Assembly (NCBI RefSeq): GCF_900250075.1
Contig: NZ_LT977071.1
Coordinates: forward strand, 62,001 to 126,000
Source: Cupriavidus taiwanensis
Lineage (GTDB): Bacteria; Pseudomonadota; Gammaproteobacteria; Burkholderiales; Burkholderiaceae
Length of the DNA: 64,000 nt
Direction of reading: 5' to 3'
Shown here: piece by piece, positions 36,687-45,020 of the stretch
How the letters are laid out: each line of letters begins with the position of its first letter
How positions within the stretch are numbered: position 1 is the first letter of the stretch
Translations under genes and position numbers: made by a program
The notes under the pieces: model-generated
The model's input: the letters and a program-made list of their open reading frames with translations, nothing else
Told to the model about the DNA's origin: nothing
Databases searched by the model: none

Positions 36687-37649
36687 TCAGGGATTGGCGG
36701 CGAGCGTGGCGCCGGCCAGGCCACCGTTGCCGCCGAGCGCCAGCGTGTCCTTGCCGGTGGCGGCCAGCGCCGCCAGGGTCTGCGGGCTGCCCGCCGGCAG
36801 CACCGTGAAGCGGCGCCCGCCGTCGGCGGACATCACCAGCACGCCGCCCTGCCCGGCCAGCACGATGCGGCCATCGGCAAGCTCGGTGCCGCCGAAGAAC
36901 GAGGTCCTGAGCCCGGTCTCCGCCGCGCGCCAGGTGGTGCCGAAGTCTTCGCTGCGCAGGGCGTTGCCGCGCATGCCGTAGGCCAGCCAGGCGCCGTCGC
37001 GCAGCGGCAGCACGCCGTAGAGCGAGCCTTCGTAAGGGGTCTTGACCGGCTCCCACTGACTGCCGCCGTCGGTCGAGCGCAGCACCAGCCCGGCCTCGCC
37101 GACCAGCATCAGCCGCCCCTGCCCGTCGCCGGCGATGGCGTTGAGGTGGCGGTCCTGCATGGCCTTGCCGCCGGCCTCTTCCCAGTGCCGGCCCTGGTCG
37201 CGGGAAACCAGGAAACGGCCGAAGCTGCCCACCGCGAACCACGGCCCGCTGGCCTGCGCCAGCGCGCCCAGCAGCGGATCCGACGATTCCGGATCGAACG
37301 CGACCTGCTGCCAGTGCGCGCCGCCGTCTTCGGTGCGCAGGATCTGGCCGCTGTGGCCGACCGCGATGCCGCGGCGGCTGTCGGCAAAGGCGACCTGCGT
37401 CAGCGTGGCGCCTTGCGGCTTGTCCACCGTTGCCGGGCGCCAGCTGCGCCCCAGGTCGTCGCTGAACAGGATCTTGCCGCGCTCGCCGACGGCGACCAGG
37501 CGCTCGCCGGCGCGGGCGATGCCGTTGACCTGCAGGCCGTCCGGGCGCAGCGCGGTGGCAGGGAACGGCGGCAGCGGACGCGGCGCGAAGGCCCATACCG
37601 CGGTGGCCAGCACGGCCAGCGACATGGCGATGCCGAGCAGTCGTTTCAT
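36687..37649 (-). CDS. YCF48/BNR-repeat exported protein
   Basis: 320 residues: an N-terminal export signal or anchor (MKRLLGIAMSLAVLATAVWAFA), then a beta-propeller with repeated 'S.D.G..W' blades ('LFSDDLGRSWRPA', 'LRTEDGGAHWQQV', 'LVSRDQGRHWEEA', 'LRSTDGGSQWEPV', 'LRSEDFGTTWRAA'). GGAGGAGA precedes the ATG. The YCF48 family is best known from photosystem II assembly; here it belongs with the RND exporter. Role presumably a periplasmic accessory of the exporter (inference). Confidence 0.9.
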   Translation of the reverse strand: MKRLLGIAMSLAVLATAVWAFAPRPLPPFPATALRPDGLQVNGIARAGERLVAVGERGKILFSDDLGRSWRPATVDKPQGATLTQVAFADSRRGIAVGHSGQILRTEDGGAHWQQVAFDPESSDPLLGALAQASGPWFAVGSFGRFLVSRDQGRHWEEAGGKAMQDRHLNAIAGDGQGRLMLVGEAGLVLRSTDGGSQWEPVKTPYEGSLYGVLPLRDGAWLAYGMRGNALRSEDFGTTWRAAETGLRTSFFGGTELADGRIVLAGQGGVLVMSADGGRRFTVLPAGSPQTLAALAATGKDTLALGGNGGLAGATLAANP

Positions 37650-37692
37650 GATGTCTCCTCCGTTTTTTTTGGAGTGGTTCTGGTGCTTGGCT

Positions 37693-37718
37693 CCCCTCTC
37701 CCGCTTGCGGGAGAGGGG
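37693..37718. repeat. REP-like 26-bp palindrome (copy 3)
   Basis: Arms CCCCTCTCCCG / CGGGAGAGGGG with centre CTTG, in the gap between thiolase and YCF48 genes. Confidence 0.92.
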
Positions 37719-37791
37719 CTGGGGGAGAGGGCAGGCGCATGGCAAGCATCGCAACGCCTCACTTCATGGAGACTCCCTGCCCTCTCCCCCG

Positions 37792-37817
37792 CCCCTCTCC
37801 CATAAATGGGAGAGGGG
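37792..37817. repeat. REP-like 26-bp palindrome (copy 4, variant)
   Basis: Arms CCCCTCTCCCAT / ATGGGAGAGGGG around AA; compensated change from the other copies. With copy 3 it brackets a 73-bp spacer, a two-element REP unit. Confidence 0.9.
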
Positions 37818-37839
37818 AGAAAACCAGCGGCATGGCTAC

Positions 37840-39045
37840 CTACGGCAAGACGTCGAACAGCGCCGCCGCCCCCATGCCGCCGCCAATGCACATCGTCACC
37901 ACCGCCTGCTGCACGCCGCGGCGCCGGCCTTCGATCAGCGCGTGCGCGGTCATGCGCGCGCCCGACATGCCGAACGGATGGCCGATCGAAATGGCGCCGC
38001 CGTTGACGTTCAGCCGCGCATCGGGAATGCCAAGCTTCTGCTGGCAGTACAGCACCTGGCAGGCAAAGGCTTCGTTCAGCTCCCACAGGCCCACGTCGGC
38101 CACCGTCATGCCGTGGCGCGCCAGCAGCCTGGGCACGGCGAACACGGGGCCGATGCCCATCTCGTCCGGCGCGCAGCCCGTCACCGCCATGCCGCGGTAG
38201 CGCCCCAGCGGGCGCAGGGCGCGGCGGCGCGCCTCGTCGGCGCTCATCAGCAGCACCGCGGCGGCGCCGTCCGACAGCTGCGAGGCATTGCCGGCGGTGA
38301 TATGTTCGCCGGCGGCCACGGCCTGGCCGCCGCTCCAGACCGGCTTGAGCGCCTCCAGGCTGGCGGCCGTGGTGTCGGGCCGGTTGCATTCGTCCTGCGC
38401 CAGCCGCACGGTCTCGTGACCGGTCAGCGCGCCCGTCTTGTCGAACAGCGCGCGGCGCGTTTCCAGCGGCACGATCTCGTCATCGAAGGCGCCGCGCCGT
38501 TGCGCCTCGGCGGTGCGCTGCTGGCTGCGCCAGGCGTAGGCGTCCTGCTCGGCGCGGCTGATGCCGTAGCGACGCGCCACCACCTCGGCGGTCTCGATCA
38601 TCGCCATGTAGGCCGCCGGCTGGCGCGCCAGCACCGCTTCGGACTGGGCCCGATAGCTGTTCTTGTGCTTGTTCTGCGTCAGCGAGATCGACTCCGCGCC
38701 GCCGGCGACGATGATGTCGGCCTCGCCGCACTGAATCGCGCGCGCACCGGCCGCGATCGTCATCAGGCCCGAGCCGCACATGCGGTCCATGGTCATGCCC
38801 GGCACGCTGTCGGGCAGGCCCGCCGCCACCGCGCTCAGGCGGCCCAGGTTGTAGCCCTGGGTGCCCTGCTGCGCGGCCGCGCCGATCAGCACATCGTCGA
38901 CCTCGGCCGGGTCCACGCCGGCGCGCTCCACCACCGCGCGCACCACGTGGCCGCCCAGCACCGGGGCTTCGGTATCGTTGAAGGCGCCGCGGAAGGCCTT
39001 GCCGATCGGGGTGCGCGCGACGGCGACGATGACTGCGTCTTTCAT
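37840..39045 (-). CDS. Thiolase (acetyl-CoA C-acyltransferase family)
   Basis: 401 residues. Catalytic nucleophile Cys in '[17 protein letters not shown]' (about residue 90), His in '[16 protein letters not shown]', and second Cys in '[11 protein letters not shown]'. It resembles general acyl-CoA thiolases more than FadA5 or FadA6, whose 'DRQCGSSQQA' box is found in the other thiolase of the cluster. It begins 13 bp after the MaoC hydratase stop, so it likely follows that hydratase in a beta-oxidation round of the steroid-derived acyl-CoA (inference). Confidence 0.93.
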   Translation of the reverse strand: MKDAVIVAVARTPIGKAFRGAFNDTEAPVLGGHVVRAVVERAGVDPAEVDDVLIGAAAQQGTQGYNLGRLSAVAAGLPDSVPGMTMDRMCGSGLMTIAAGARAIQCGEADIIVAGGAESISLTQNKHKNSYRAQSEAVLARQPAAYMAMIETAEVVARRYGISRAEQDAYAWRSQQRTAEAQRRGAFDDEIVPLETRRALFDKTGALTGHETVRLAQDECNRPDTTAASLEALKPVWSGGQAVAAGEHITAGNASQLSDGAAAVLLMSADEARRRALRPLGRYRGMAVTGCAPDEMGIGPVFAVPRLLARHGMTVADVGLWELNEAFACQVLYCQQKLGIPDARLNVNGGAISIGHPFGMSGARMTAHALIEGRRRGVQQAVVTMCIGGGMGAAALFDVLP

Positions 39046-39058
39046 GCTCGGTTCCTGT

Positions 39059-39514
39059 TCAGAAGTAATAGCGGCTGATGGTTTCAGCCACGCAGGCGGG
39101 CTTGGGCTCGCCTTCGATTTCCACGGTCATGCGCACCACCGATTGCACGCCGCCATCCAGGGTCTCGGCGCGCACCAGCTCGCCCACGCCGCGCACGCGT
39201 GCGCCCACGCGCACCGGCGCCGGAAAACGCACCTTGTCGCAGCCGTAATTGACGCCCCACTTCATGCCCTCGACGGTGACCAGCTCGGGCAGGAACTGGT
39301 TGACCAGCGCCAGCGTCAGGTAGCCGTGCGCGATGCAGGCGCCGTAGGGGCCTTGCGCGGCGCGCTCCGGGTCGACGTGCAGCCACTGGTGGTCGCCGGT
39401 GGCATGGGCGAACTGGTCGACCTGTTGCTGGGTGATGCGGGTCCAGGCGCTGGCGCCGAGGTGGTGGCCGACGGCGGCGTGGATGTCTTCGGCGCAGCGG
39501 AAGATTGTTGGCAT
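39059..39514 (-). CDS. MaoC-like (R)-enoyl-CoA hydratase
   Basis: 151 residues, single hot-dog fold. The hydratase motif '[18 protein letters not shown]' holds the catalytic Asp and His, followed by '[20 protein letters not shown]'. GAAGGAAAC precedes the ATG at 39514. In steroid degradation small MaoC hydratases act on side-chain or ring-derived enoyl-CoAs; the precise substrate is unknown. It pairs with the thiolase 13 bp downstream. Confidence 0.92.
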   Translation of the reverse strand: MPTIFRCAEDIHAAVGHHLGASAWTRITQQQVDQFAHATGDHQWLHVDPERAAQGPYGACIAHGYLTLALVNQFLPELVTVEGMKWGVNYGCDKVRFPAPVRVGARVRGVGELVRAETLDGGVQSVVRMTVEIEGEPKPACVAETISRYYF

Positions 39515-39581
39515 TGCTGTTTCCTTCGATTCCTCATCGGTGCAAGCTTCACCGGTGAGTCCTGCATCCCGCTTGTTTGCT

Positions 39582-39607
39582 CCCCTCTCCCGCTTGCGGG
39601 AGAGGGG
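39582..39607. repeat. REP-like 26-bp palindrome (copy 5)
   Basis: Arms CCCCTCTCCCG / CGGGAGAGGGG with centre CTTG, between ipdF and the MaoC gene. Confidence 0.92.
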
Positions 39608-39654
39608 AGCTTTTGCCAGCGGCGGTGGCAAGCACAGGCTCGGTCTGACGCCCC

Positions 39655-40458
39655 TCAAGCCCGCTGACTACTCACCGGCAACACTTCCCCCGTCATGTAC
39701 GACGCATAGTCACTAGCCAAAAACACCATCACATTGGCCACCTCCCACACCTCCGCCGCGCGCCCGAAGGCCTCGCGCTCGCTCAGCTGCCGCAGCAGGT
39801 CCGCCGGCGCCGACTTCTTCAGGAAGTCGTGCAGCGCGATGCTCGGCGCCACCGCGTTGATGCGCACGCCAAACTCGGCGGCCTCCATCGCGCTGCAGCG
39901 CGTCAGCGCCATCACCCCGGCCTTGGCCGCGGCGTAGTGCGACTGCTCCTTCTGCGCCCGCCAGCCCAGCACCGAGGCGTTGTTGACGATGGCGCCGCGG
40001 CGGCGGGCCTGCATGTGCGGCAGCATCGCGCGCGTCATGCGGAAGGTGCCGGTGAGGGAAATATCGATCACGCGCGACCACTCGGCATCGTCCATATCAA
40101 CTAGGCGGCGCGAGCCGCCCAGGCCGGCGTTGTTGATCAGCACGTCGGTGCCGCCGAGTGCCTCTTCCGCCGCGGCCACCAGTGCGCGCACCTGCGTTTC
40201 GTCGGACACATCGCACAGCTGGCCATGGATGGCCTGCAGCCCGGTTTCGGCGCGCAGGCGCTCGACCGCCTCGTCCAGCCGCTTGGGATGGATGTCGGAG
40301 ATCATCAGCGCGCGGCAGCCCTCTTCCGCGCAGCGGCGCGCGGCGGCGAAGCCGATGCCGGCGCCCGCGGCAGCGGTGATCAGCACGCTCCTGCCAGCGA
40401 GCAGTTGGTGACCCGGCACATAGGCCGGGGCGGTGGGGGTTTCTGCGTGAAGGGTCAT
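39655..40458 (-). CDS. ipdF: SDR dehydrogenase IpdF (C/D-ring degradation)
   Basis: 267 residues. Unusual cofactor motif 'LITAAAGAGIGFAAARR' (Ala where most SDRs have Gly), 'NNAGLGGSRRLVDMDDAEW', then 'VNNASVLGWRAQKEQSHYAAAK' with catalytic Tyr/Lys, 'GVMALTRCSAMEAAEFG' and the ending 'YMTGEVLPVSSQRA'. These strings match the actinobacterial IpdF (Rv3559c type) as I remember it. IpdF oxidises the 5-hydroxyl of the HIP-derived CoA thioester. Its ATG overlaps the fadE30 stop by four bases, and fadE30 is likewise its neighbour in Mycobacterium. Confidence 0.88.
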   Translation of the reverse strand: MTLHAETPTAPAYVPGHQLLAGRSVLITAAAGAGIGFAAARRCAEEGCRALMISDIHPKRLDEAVERLRAETGLQAIHGQLCDVSDETQVRALVAAAEEALGGTDVLINNAGLGGSRRLVDMDDAEWSRVIDISLTGTFRMTRAMLPHMQARRRGAIVNNASVLGWRAQKEQSHYAAAKAGVMALTRCSAMEAAEFGVRINAVAPSIALHDFLKKSAPADLLRQLSEREAFGRAAEVWEVANVMVFLASDYASYMTGEVLPVSSQRA

Positions 40459-41666
40459 GGCTGTCCTCGGGCCTCGCGCGGCATGCCAAGGCCGCGTTCG
40501 GCAATGATGTTGAGCTGGATTTCGTTGGTGCCGGCGTAGATGGTGTCGGCGCGCGAGAACAGCGCCATCTGCTGCAGGCGGGTGCGGCGTGCGTCGTTGG
40601 TGTCGAGCACGTTGGCCAGCGGTCCCAGCACGTCGAGCGCAAGCTGGCCCAGGTCGCGGTGCCAGTTGGACCAGTAGTACTTATAGATCAGCGCCTCGCG
40701 CTGCAAGGCCACGTCGACATCCTCGCCGTCCTGGCCCGCCTGCGCGGCGCCGGCCAGCATGCGCAGCGCATTGGCGCGCATCACGCGCAGCCCGGCCCAG
40801 GCGCGCGCGATGCGCTGGCGCACCAGCGCGTCGCGGCTGCTGCCGTTGTCGCGCGCGGCCTGCGCCACCCATTCCAGTTCATGCGTGAACTGCATCTGCT
40901 GGCCCAGCGTGGAAATGCCGCGCTCGAAGCCGAGCAGCGCCATGGCGATGCGCCAGCCGTCGCCGGGCTCGCCCAGCGCGTCGGCGGCCGCGGCGCGCGC
41001 GCCGTCGAAAAAGACCTCATTGAACTCCGCACCCCCGCCCATCTGACGGATCGGGCGGATCTCGATGCCGGGCTGGTCCAGCGGCAGCATCAGGAATATC
41101 AGGCCCTTGCTGCCGCGCGAGCCGGGCTCGCAGCGCGCCAGCACGAAGATCCAGTCGGATTCATGCGCGAGCGAGGTCCAGACCTTCTGCCCGCTGACCA
41201 GCCAGTCGCCGCTGGCGGCATCGCGCACCGCGCGCGTGCGCACATTGGCCAGGTCCGAGCCCGCGCCGGGCTCCGAATAGCCCTGGCACCAGAACGTGGT
41301 GCCGTTGCGGATGCCGGGCAGCAGCCGCGCCTTCTGGTCCTCGTTGCCGAAGGCGATCAGCGTCGGGCCGATCAGCCCCTCGCCGATATGCCCCATGCGG
41401 CCCGGGCCGCCGGCGCGTGCGTATTCCTCGTGGAAGATCACCTGCTGCATCACCGGCAGCTCGCGCCCGCCATGCGCGCGGGGCCAGCCCAGGCCGGTCC
41501 AGCCGCCCTCGGCCAGGCGCCGTTCCCATGCCTTGCGCAGCTCGGGATAGGCTTCTTCGTCGCCGGGGCCGCCGCGGTGTTTCAGGCATTCGAACTCGCC
41601 GGCCAGGTTTTCGGCCAGCCACCGCGCCACCTCGGCGCGGAATGCCGACTCTTCATGCGTTTTCAT
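40455..41666 (-). CDS. fadE30: Acyl-CoA dehydrogenase FadE30 type
   Basis: 403 residues. 'EVARWLAENLAGEFECLKHRGGPG', 'WCQGYSEPGAGSDLANVRT', 'GQKVWTSLAHESDWIFVLAR', 'AEFNEVFFDGA', 'GFERGISTLGQQ' (catalytic Glu) and 'FSRADTIYAGTNEIQLNIIAERGLGMPRE'. The N-terminus and the 'STLGQQ' region follow mycobacterial FadE30, which dehydrogenates the HIP-derived CoA thioester. Its start overlaps the stop of the small-subunit gene (ATGA at 41663-41666), which implies tight coupling and possibly a heteromeric enzyme. Confidence 0.88.
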   Translation of the reverse strand: MKTHEESAFRAEVARWLAENLAGEFECLKHRGGPGDEEAYPELRKAWERRLAEGGWTGLGWPRAHGGRELPVMQQVIFHEEYARAGGPGRMGHIGEGLIGPTLIAFGNEDQKARLLPGIRNGTTFWCQGYSEPGAGSDLANVRTRAVRDAASGDWLVSGQKVWTSLAHESDWIFVLARCEPGSRGSKGLIFLMLPLDQPGIEIRPIRQMGGGAEFNEVFFDGARAAAADALGEPGDGWRIAMALLGFERGISTLGQQMQFTHELEWVAQAARDNGSSRDALVRQRIARAWAGLRVMRANALRMLAGAAQAGQDGEDVDVALQREALIYKYYWSNWHRDLGQLALDVLGPLANVLDTNDARRTRLQQMALFSRADTIYAGTNEIQLNIIAERGLGMPREARGQP

Positions 41667-42823
41667 GCTGTCCTCCATGCCTGCGGGCCGTTGGCGGCAA
41701 TGTAGGCAAGCGCGGCGCCGGCACCGCCCAGCCACTGGCTGGCGGCCTGCGCGCGCTTGAAATAGAGCTGGGGGTCGTACTCCCAGGTAAAACCAACCCC
41801 GCCATGCAGCTGGATGGCTTCCTGCGCACAGAAGCGCAACGCGTCGTCGGCGGCGACAGCGGCGGCGCAGATCTCGAGCCGCGCGTCGGCGACATCCGCC
41901 GTCTGCCACGCCTGCGCCGCGCCATACACCGCCGAGCGCGCGGCCTCGACCAGCACCATCATCTGCGCGCAGCGGTGCTTGACCGCCTGGAACGAGCCGA
42001 TGGCGCGGCCGAACTGGATGCGCTCCGCTGCATAGGCGACGGTCAGGTCCAGGCATTGCTGCGCGGCGCCCAGCTGCTCGGCGGCCAGCATCAGCTTGCC
42101 GTGCCACCACGCCTGGGCCAGGCCCTGGACGGCGGCGTCGCAGCGCGCCAGGCAGGCGCTTGCGGCAACGGCCAGGCCGTCAAACCGCAGCGACGCCAGC
42201 GGCCGCGTGCGGTCGAGCGTGTCCAGCGGCGAGATAGCGAAGCGCGCATCCTGCGCCTGCGCGGCGGGCTCCAGCACGAACAATGCGGGCTCGCCATCGT
42301 CGAGCCGCGCCGGCACCAGCAGCCAGTCGGCCCCGGCGGCATCGGCCACCTGGGCGGCGCTGCCGCGCAGCACGAAGCCGTCCGCGCCGGCCTGCGCGGT
42401 GATCGGAACACCGTCGTAGTGCCAGCCGCCATCGTCCGGCAGCACCGCCGCGGCGCGGCACTCGCCCGTGGCCAGCCGCTCCAGCCACGGCCCACTGTGG
42501 CCGACGCTGCCCTGCAGCCACGGCGCCGCCACGCACGCGGTCGACCAGAACGGCACGCAGGCCAGGCGCTGGCCCAGCTGCTCCTGCAGCAGCACCAGGC
42601 CGGGCGCGCCCAGGCCGGCGCCGCCCACGGTTTCAGGCAGCGCGATGCCGCACCAGCCAAGCTCGCCCGCGAGCGCGCGCCACAGGGCGTCGTCGTGAGC
42701 CGGCCCGGCCTCGGTCACGCGCCGCACCGCCGCCGAATCGCTGTGCGCGGCGAGGTAGTCGCGCGCGCTGTCGCGGACCATCTGGTGTTCGACCCCGAAC
42801 TCGACGGAACTGGAGAAATCCAT
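41663..42823 (-). CDS. Acyl-CoA dehydrogenase, small-subunit type
   Basis: 386 residues. 'MDFSSSVEFGVEHQMVRDSARDYLAAH' opening, no good FAD-loop motif, 'QFGRAIGSFQAVKHRCAQMMVLVEAARSAVYGA', and 'QEAIQLHGGVGFTWEYDPQLYFKRAQ'. The active-site Glu region is degenerate ('KLMLAAEQLG'), as in the non-catalytic subunit of FadE heterotetramers. It is encoded 11 bp after the SDR gene and overlaps fadE30. Confidence 0.9.
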   Translation of the reverse strand: MDFSSSVEFGVEHQMVRDSARDYLAAHSDSAAVRRVTEAGPAHDDALWRALAGELGWCGIALPETVGGAGLGAPGLVLLQEQLGQRLACVPFWSTACVAAPWLQGSVGHSGPWLERLATGECRAAAVLPDDGGWHYDGVPITAQAGADGFVLRGSAAQVADAAGADWLLVPARLDDGEPALFVLEPAAQAQDARFAISPLDTLDRTRPLASLRFDGLAVAASACLARCDAAVQGLAQAWWHGKLMLAAEQLGAAQQCLDLTVAYAAERIQFGRAIGSFQAVKHRCAQMMVLVEAARSAVYGAAQAWQTADVADARLEICAAAVAADDALRFCAQEAIQLHGGVGFTWEYDPQLYFKRAQAASQWLGGAGAALAYIAANGPQAWRTA

Positions 42824-42834
42824 GGCCGTCGCGC

Positions 42835-43710
42835 TCAGCTGCCGTACACCGCCTGGGGCGGCTGCGCCTGTGCCAGCAGCCCCGCCACGGCCGCACCCAC
42901 TTCCGCCGGTTGCCAGCGCGCGCCCTTGTCGGCCTTCGGGCCGGTGCGCCAGCCGTCTGCCACCGACACCATGCCGCCGGCCGCCTCGAACATGCGGCCA
43001 TTGACCTGCGCGGACGCCGCGCTGCCCAGCCACACCACCAGCGGCGCGACGTTGGCCGGATCGTAGTAGTCGAAGCCGCCTTCCGGCGCCTTCATCATGT
43101 CGGCGAACACGTCTTCGGTCATGCCGGTGCGAGCAGCCGGCGCCAGCGCATTGGCGGTGATGCCGTAGCGCCCCAGCTCCGCGGCCTGCACCAGCGTCAG
43201 CGCGGCGATGCCAGCCTTGGCGGCGGCGTAGTTCGACTGCCCGACCGAGCCTTGCAGGCCCGCGCCGGAACTGGTGTTGATGATGCGTGCGTCGACCGCG
43301 CGGCCGGCCTTGGCGGCATCGCGCCAGCGCCGCGCCAGCAGGTTGGCCAGGCAGAAGTGGCCGCGCAGGTGCACGCGCATGACCTCGTCCCAGTCCGCCT
43401 CGGTCAGGCTGACGAACATGCGGTCGCGGCAGATGCCGGCGTTGTTGACCAGCACGTGGACCTCGCCATAGGCCGCGACCGCGGCATCGACGATGCGCTG
43501 CGCGGTGGCCAGCTGCGTGATGTCGTCATCGCTGGCGAGCGCACTGCCGCCGGCGGCGCGGATCTCGGCGCAGACCGCCTCGGCCGCGTCGCGCCGGATG
43601 TCGTTGACGACCACGTTGGCACCCTCGGCGCCGAAGGCCAGCGCATAGGCGCGGCCCAGCCCGCCGCCGGCACCGGTGATGATGACGGTGCGTCCGTCGC
43701 AGATACCCAT
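42835..43710 (-). CDS. SDR dehydrogenase, MFE-2-like (3-hydroxyacyl-CoA type)
   Basis: 291 residues. 'VIITGAGGGLGRAYALAFGAEGANVVVND', 'NNAGICRDRMFVSLTEADWDEVMRVHLRGHF', 'INTSSGAGLQGSVGQSNYAAAKAG' and a C-terminal tail ('SVADGWRTGPKADKG'), all of the HSD17B4 dehydrogenase branch. Related SDRs lie beside echA20 in the mycobacterial KstR2 regulon. Probable role: oxidation of a 3-hydroxyacyl-CoA before FadA6 cleavage. The promoter side (43711-43839) holds an inverted contrast repeat. Confidence 0.88.
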   Translation of the reverse strand: MGICDGRTVIITGAGGGLGRAYALAFGAEGANVVVNDIRRDAAEAVCAEIRAAGGSALASDDDITQLATAQRIVDAAVAAYGEVHVLVNNAGICRDRMFVSLTEADWDEVMRVHLRGHFCLANLLARRWRDAAKAGRAVDARIINTSSGAGLQGSVGQSNYAAAKAGIAALTLVQAAELGRYGITANALAPAARTGMTEDVFADMMKAPEGGFDYYDPANVAPLVVWLGSAASAQVNGRMFEAAGGMVSVADGWRTGPKADKGARWQPAEVGAAVAGLLAQAQPPQAVYGS

Positions 43711-43745
43711 ATCCCTACTCCTTGCGATTACGCAAAAATGGCGAC

Positions 43746-43836
43746 CGTCATTCCCGCGCAGGCGGGAAACCAGCGTCTTTCAGGCCATCTGATAGCCGCT
43801 AAAAGTCGCTGGGTCCCCGCCTGCGCGGGGACGACA
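43746..43836. repeat. Inverted pair of GCGCAGGCGGGAA-type contrast repeats
   Basis: 'CGTCATTCCCGCGCAGGCGGG' at 43746-43766 and its inverted relative 'CCCGCCTGCGCGGGGACGAC' near 43815-43834, separated by unique DNA with CCAGCG/CGCTGG flanks. This kind of repeat is common between genes in proteobacteria and can form a long hairpin in RNA. Confidence 0.8.
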
Positions 43837-43839
43837 AAC

Positions 43840-44997
43840 TTACAACCGTTCAATAATCGTGACGTTGGCCAGCCCGCCGCCCTCGCACATGGTCTGCAGG
43901 CCATAGCGGCCGCCGGTGCGTTCCAGTTCGTGCAGCAGCGTGGTCATCAGGCGCGCGCCGGTGGCACCCAGCGGGTGGCCCAGTGCGATGGCGCCGCCGT
44001 TGGGGTTGGTGCGCTCCGGCGCGTAGCCGGTCTCGGCCAGCCACGCCATCGCCACCGAAGCAAACGCTTCGTTGATCTCGACCACGTCGATATCGGCCAG
44101 GCGCAGGCCGCTGCGCTCCAGCGCGCGCTTCGTCGCCGGAATCGGGGCGGTCAGCATCCACAGCGGGTCGTCGCCCAGCACGCTCATATGGGCGATGCGC
44201 GCGCGCGGCGTCAGGCCGTAGCGCTTGAGCGCGTCCTCCGAAACGATCAGCAGCGCGGCGGCGGCATCGGCGGTCTGGCTGGACACGGCCGCGGTCAGCG
44301 AGCTGCCCGGCATCAGTGGCTCCAGCGAAGCCATCTTGGCCAATGTGGTATCCGGGCGCGGGGTCTCGTCATGCTGCACGCCTTCGCAAGCGACGATCTC
44401 GCGCGCGAAGCGCCCGTCCTCTCTTGCGGCCGCCGCACGCTGGTGGCTCTCCAGCGCATAGGCCTCCATGGCCTCGCGCGACAGCTTCCAGTGCTCGGCA
44501 ATGCGCTGCGCGGCGTGGAACTGCGACACCGGCGCAGCGCCGAAGCGCGCCTGCCAGCCCTTGCTGCCCGAGAACGGGTCGGCAAAGCCCAGCGCCTGCC
44601 CGGCCAGCATCGCCGACGAGATTGGGATCTGCGTCATGGTCTGCACGCCGCCGGCAATCACCACGTCCTGCGTGCCACTCATCACCGCCTGCGCGGCGAA
44701 ATGCACGGCCTGCTGCGACGAGCCGCACTGGCGGTCCACCGTCACGCCCGGCACCGTTAGCGGCAGCCCGGCCGCCAGCCAGGCGCTGCGCGCGATATTG
44801 CCGGCCAGCGGGCCGATGGTGTCGACGCAGCCAAACACCACGTCGTCATAGTCCTCGGCCGGGATGCCGTTGCGGCGCACCAGCTCGGCCAGCACGAAGC
44901 CGCCCAGGTCGGCCCCGTGGACGTGCGACAGTCCGCCCTTGCGGCGCCCGGTGGGTGTGCGCAGGGCATCAACGATATAGGCGTGTTTCATGGTCAT
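43840..44997 (-). CDS. fadA6: Thiolase FadA6 type
   Basis: 385 residues from ATG 44997 (AAGGAG five bases upstream; a second ATG six bases on is less well placed). 'GCVDTIGPLAGNIARSAWLAAGLP', 'VTVDRQCGSSQQAVHFAAQA' with nucleophile Cys91, 'MTQIPISSAM', 'NPNGGAIALGHPLGATGAR' and 'YGLQTMCEGGGLANVTIIERL'. This agrees nearly box for box with mycobacterial FadA6, which performs the thiolytic steps after ring C opening. It lies 23 bp after the small dehydrogenase gene. Confidence 0.9.
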   Translation of the reverse strand: MTMKHAYIVDALRTPTGRRKGGLSHVHGADLGGFVLAELVRRNGIPAEDYDDVVFGCVDTIGPLAGNIARSAWLAAGLPLTVPGVTVDRQCGSSQQAVHFAAQAVMSGTQDVVIAGGVQTMTQIPISSAMLAGQALGFADPFSGSKGWQARFGAAPVSQFHAAQRIAEHWKLSREAMEAYALESHQRAAAAREDGRFAREIVACEGVQHDETPRPDTTLAKMASLEPLMPGSSLTAAVSSQTADAAAALLIVSEDALKRYGLTPRARIAHMSVLGDDPLWMLTAPIPATKRALERSGLRLADIDVVEINEAFASVAMAWLAETGYAPERTNPNGGAIALGHPLGATGARLMTTLLHELERTGGRYGLQTMCEGGGLANVTIIERL

Positions 44998-45020
44998 TGG
45001 TCTCCTTGGGATCGGGTCCT

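Noticed and set aside
31538..36808. Very long plus-strand open frame (1756 codons) antisense to hsdA, kshA, OYE and RND genes
   Set aside because: High-GC shadow: the minus strand has recognisable proteins with active-site motifs throughout, while the plus frame has His/Arg-rich composition and no domains.
37840..39045. FadA5 or FadA6 identity for the first thiolase
   Set aside because: The nucleophile box is DRMCGSG, not the DxQCGSxQQA of FadA5/FadA6; the other thiolase (43840-44997) has the FadA6 box.
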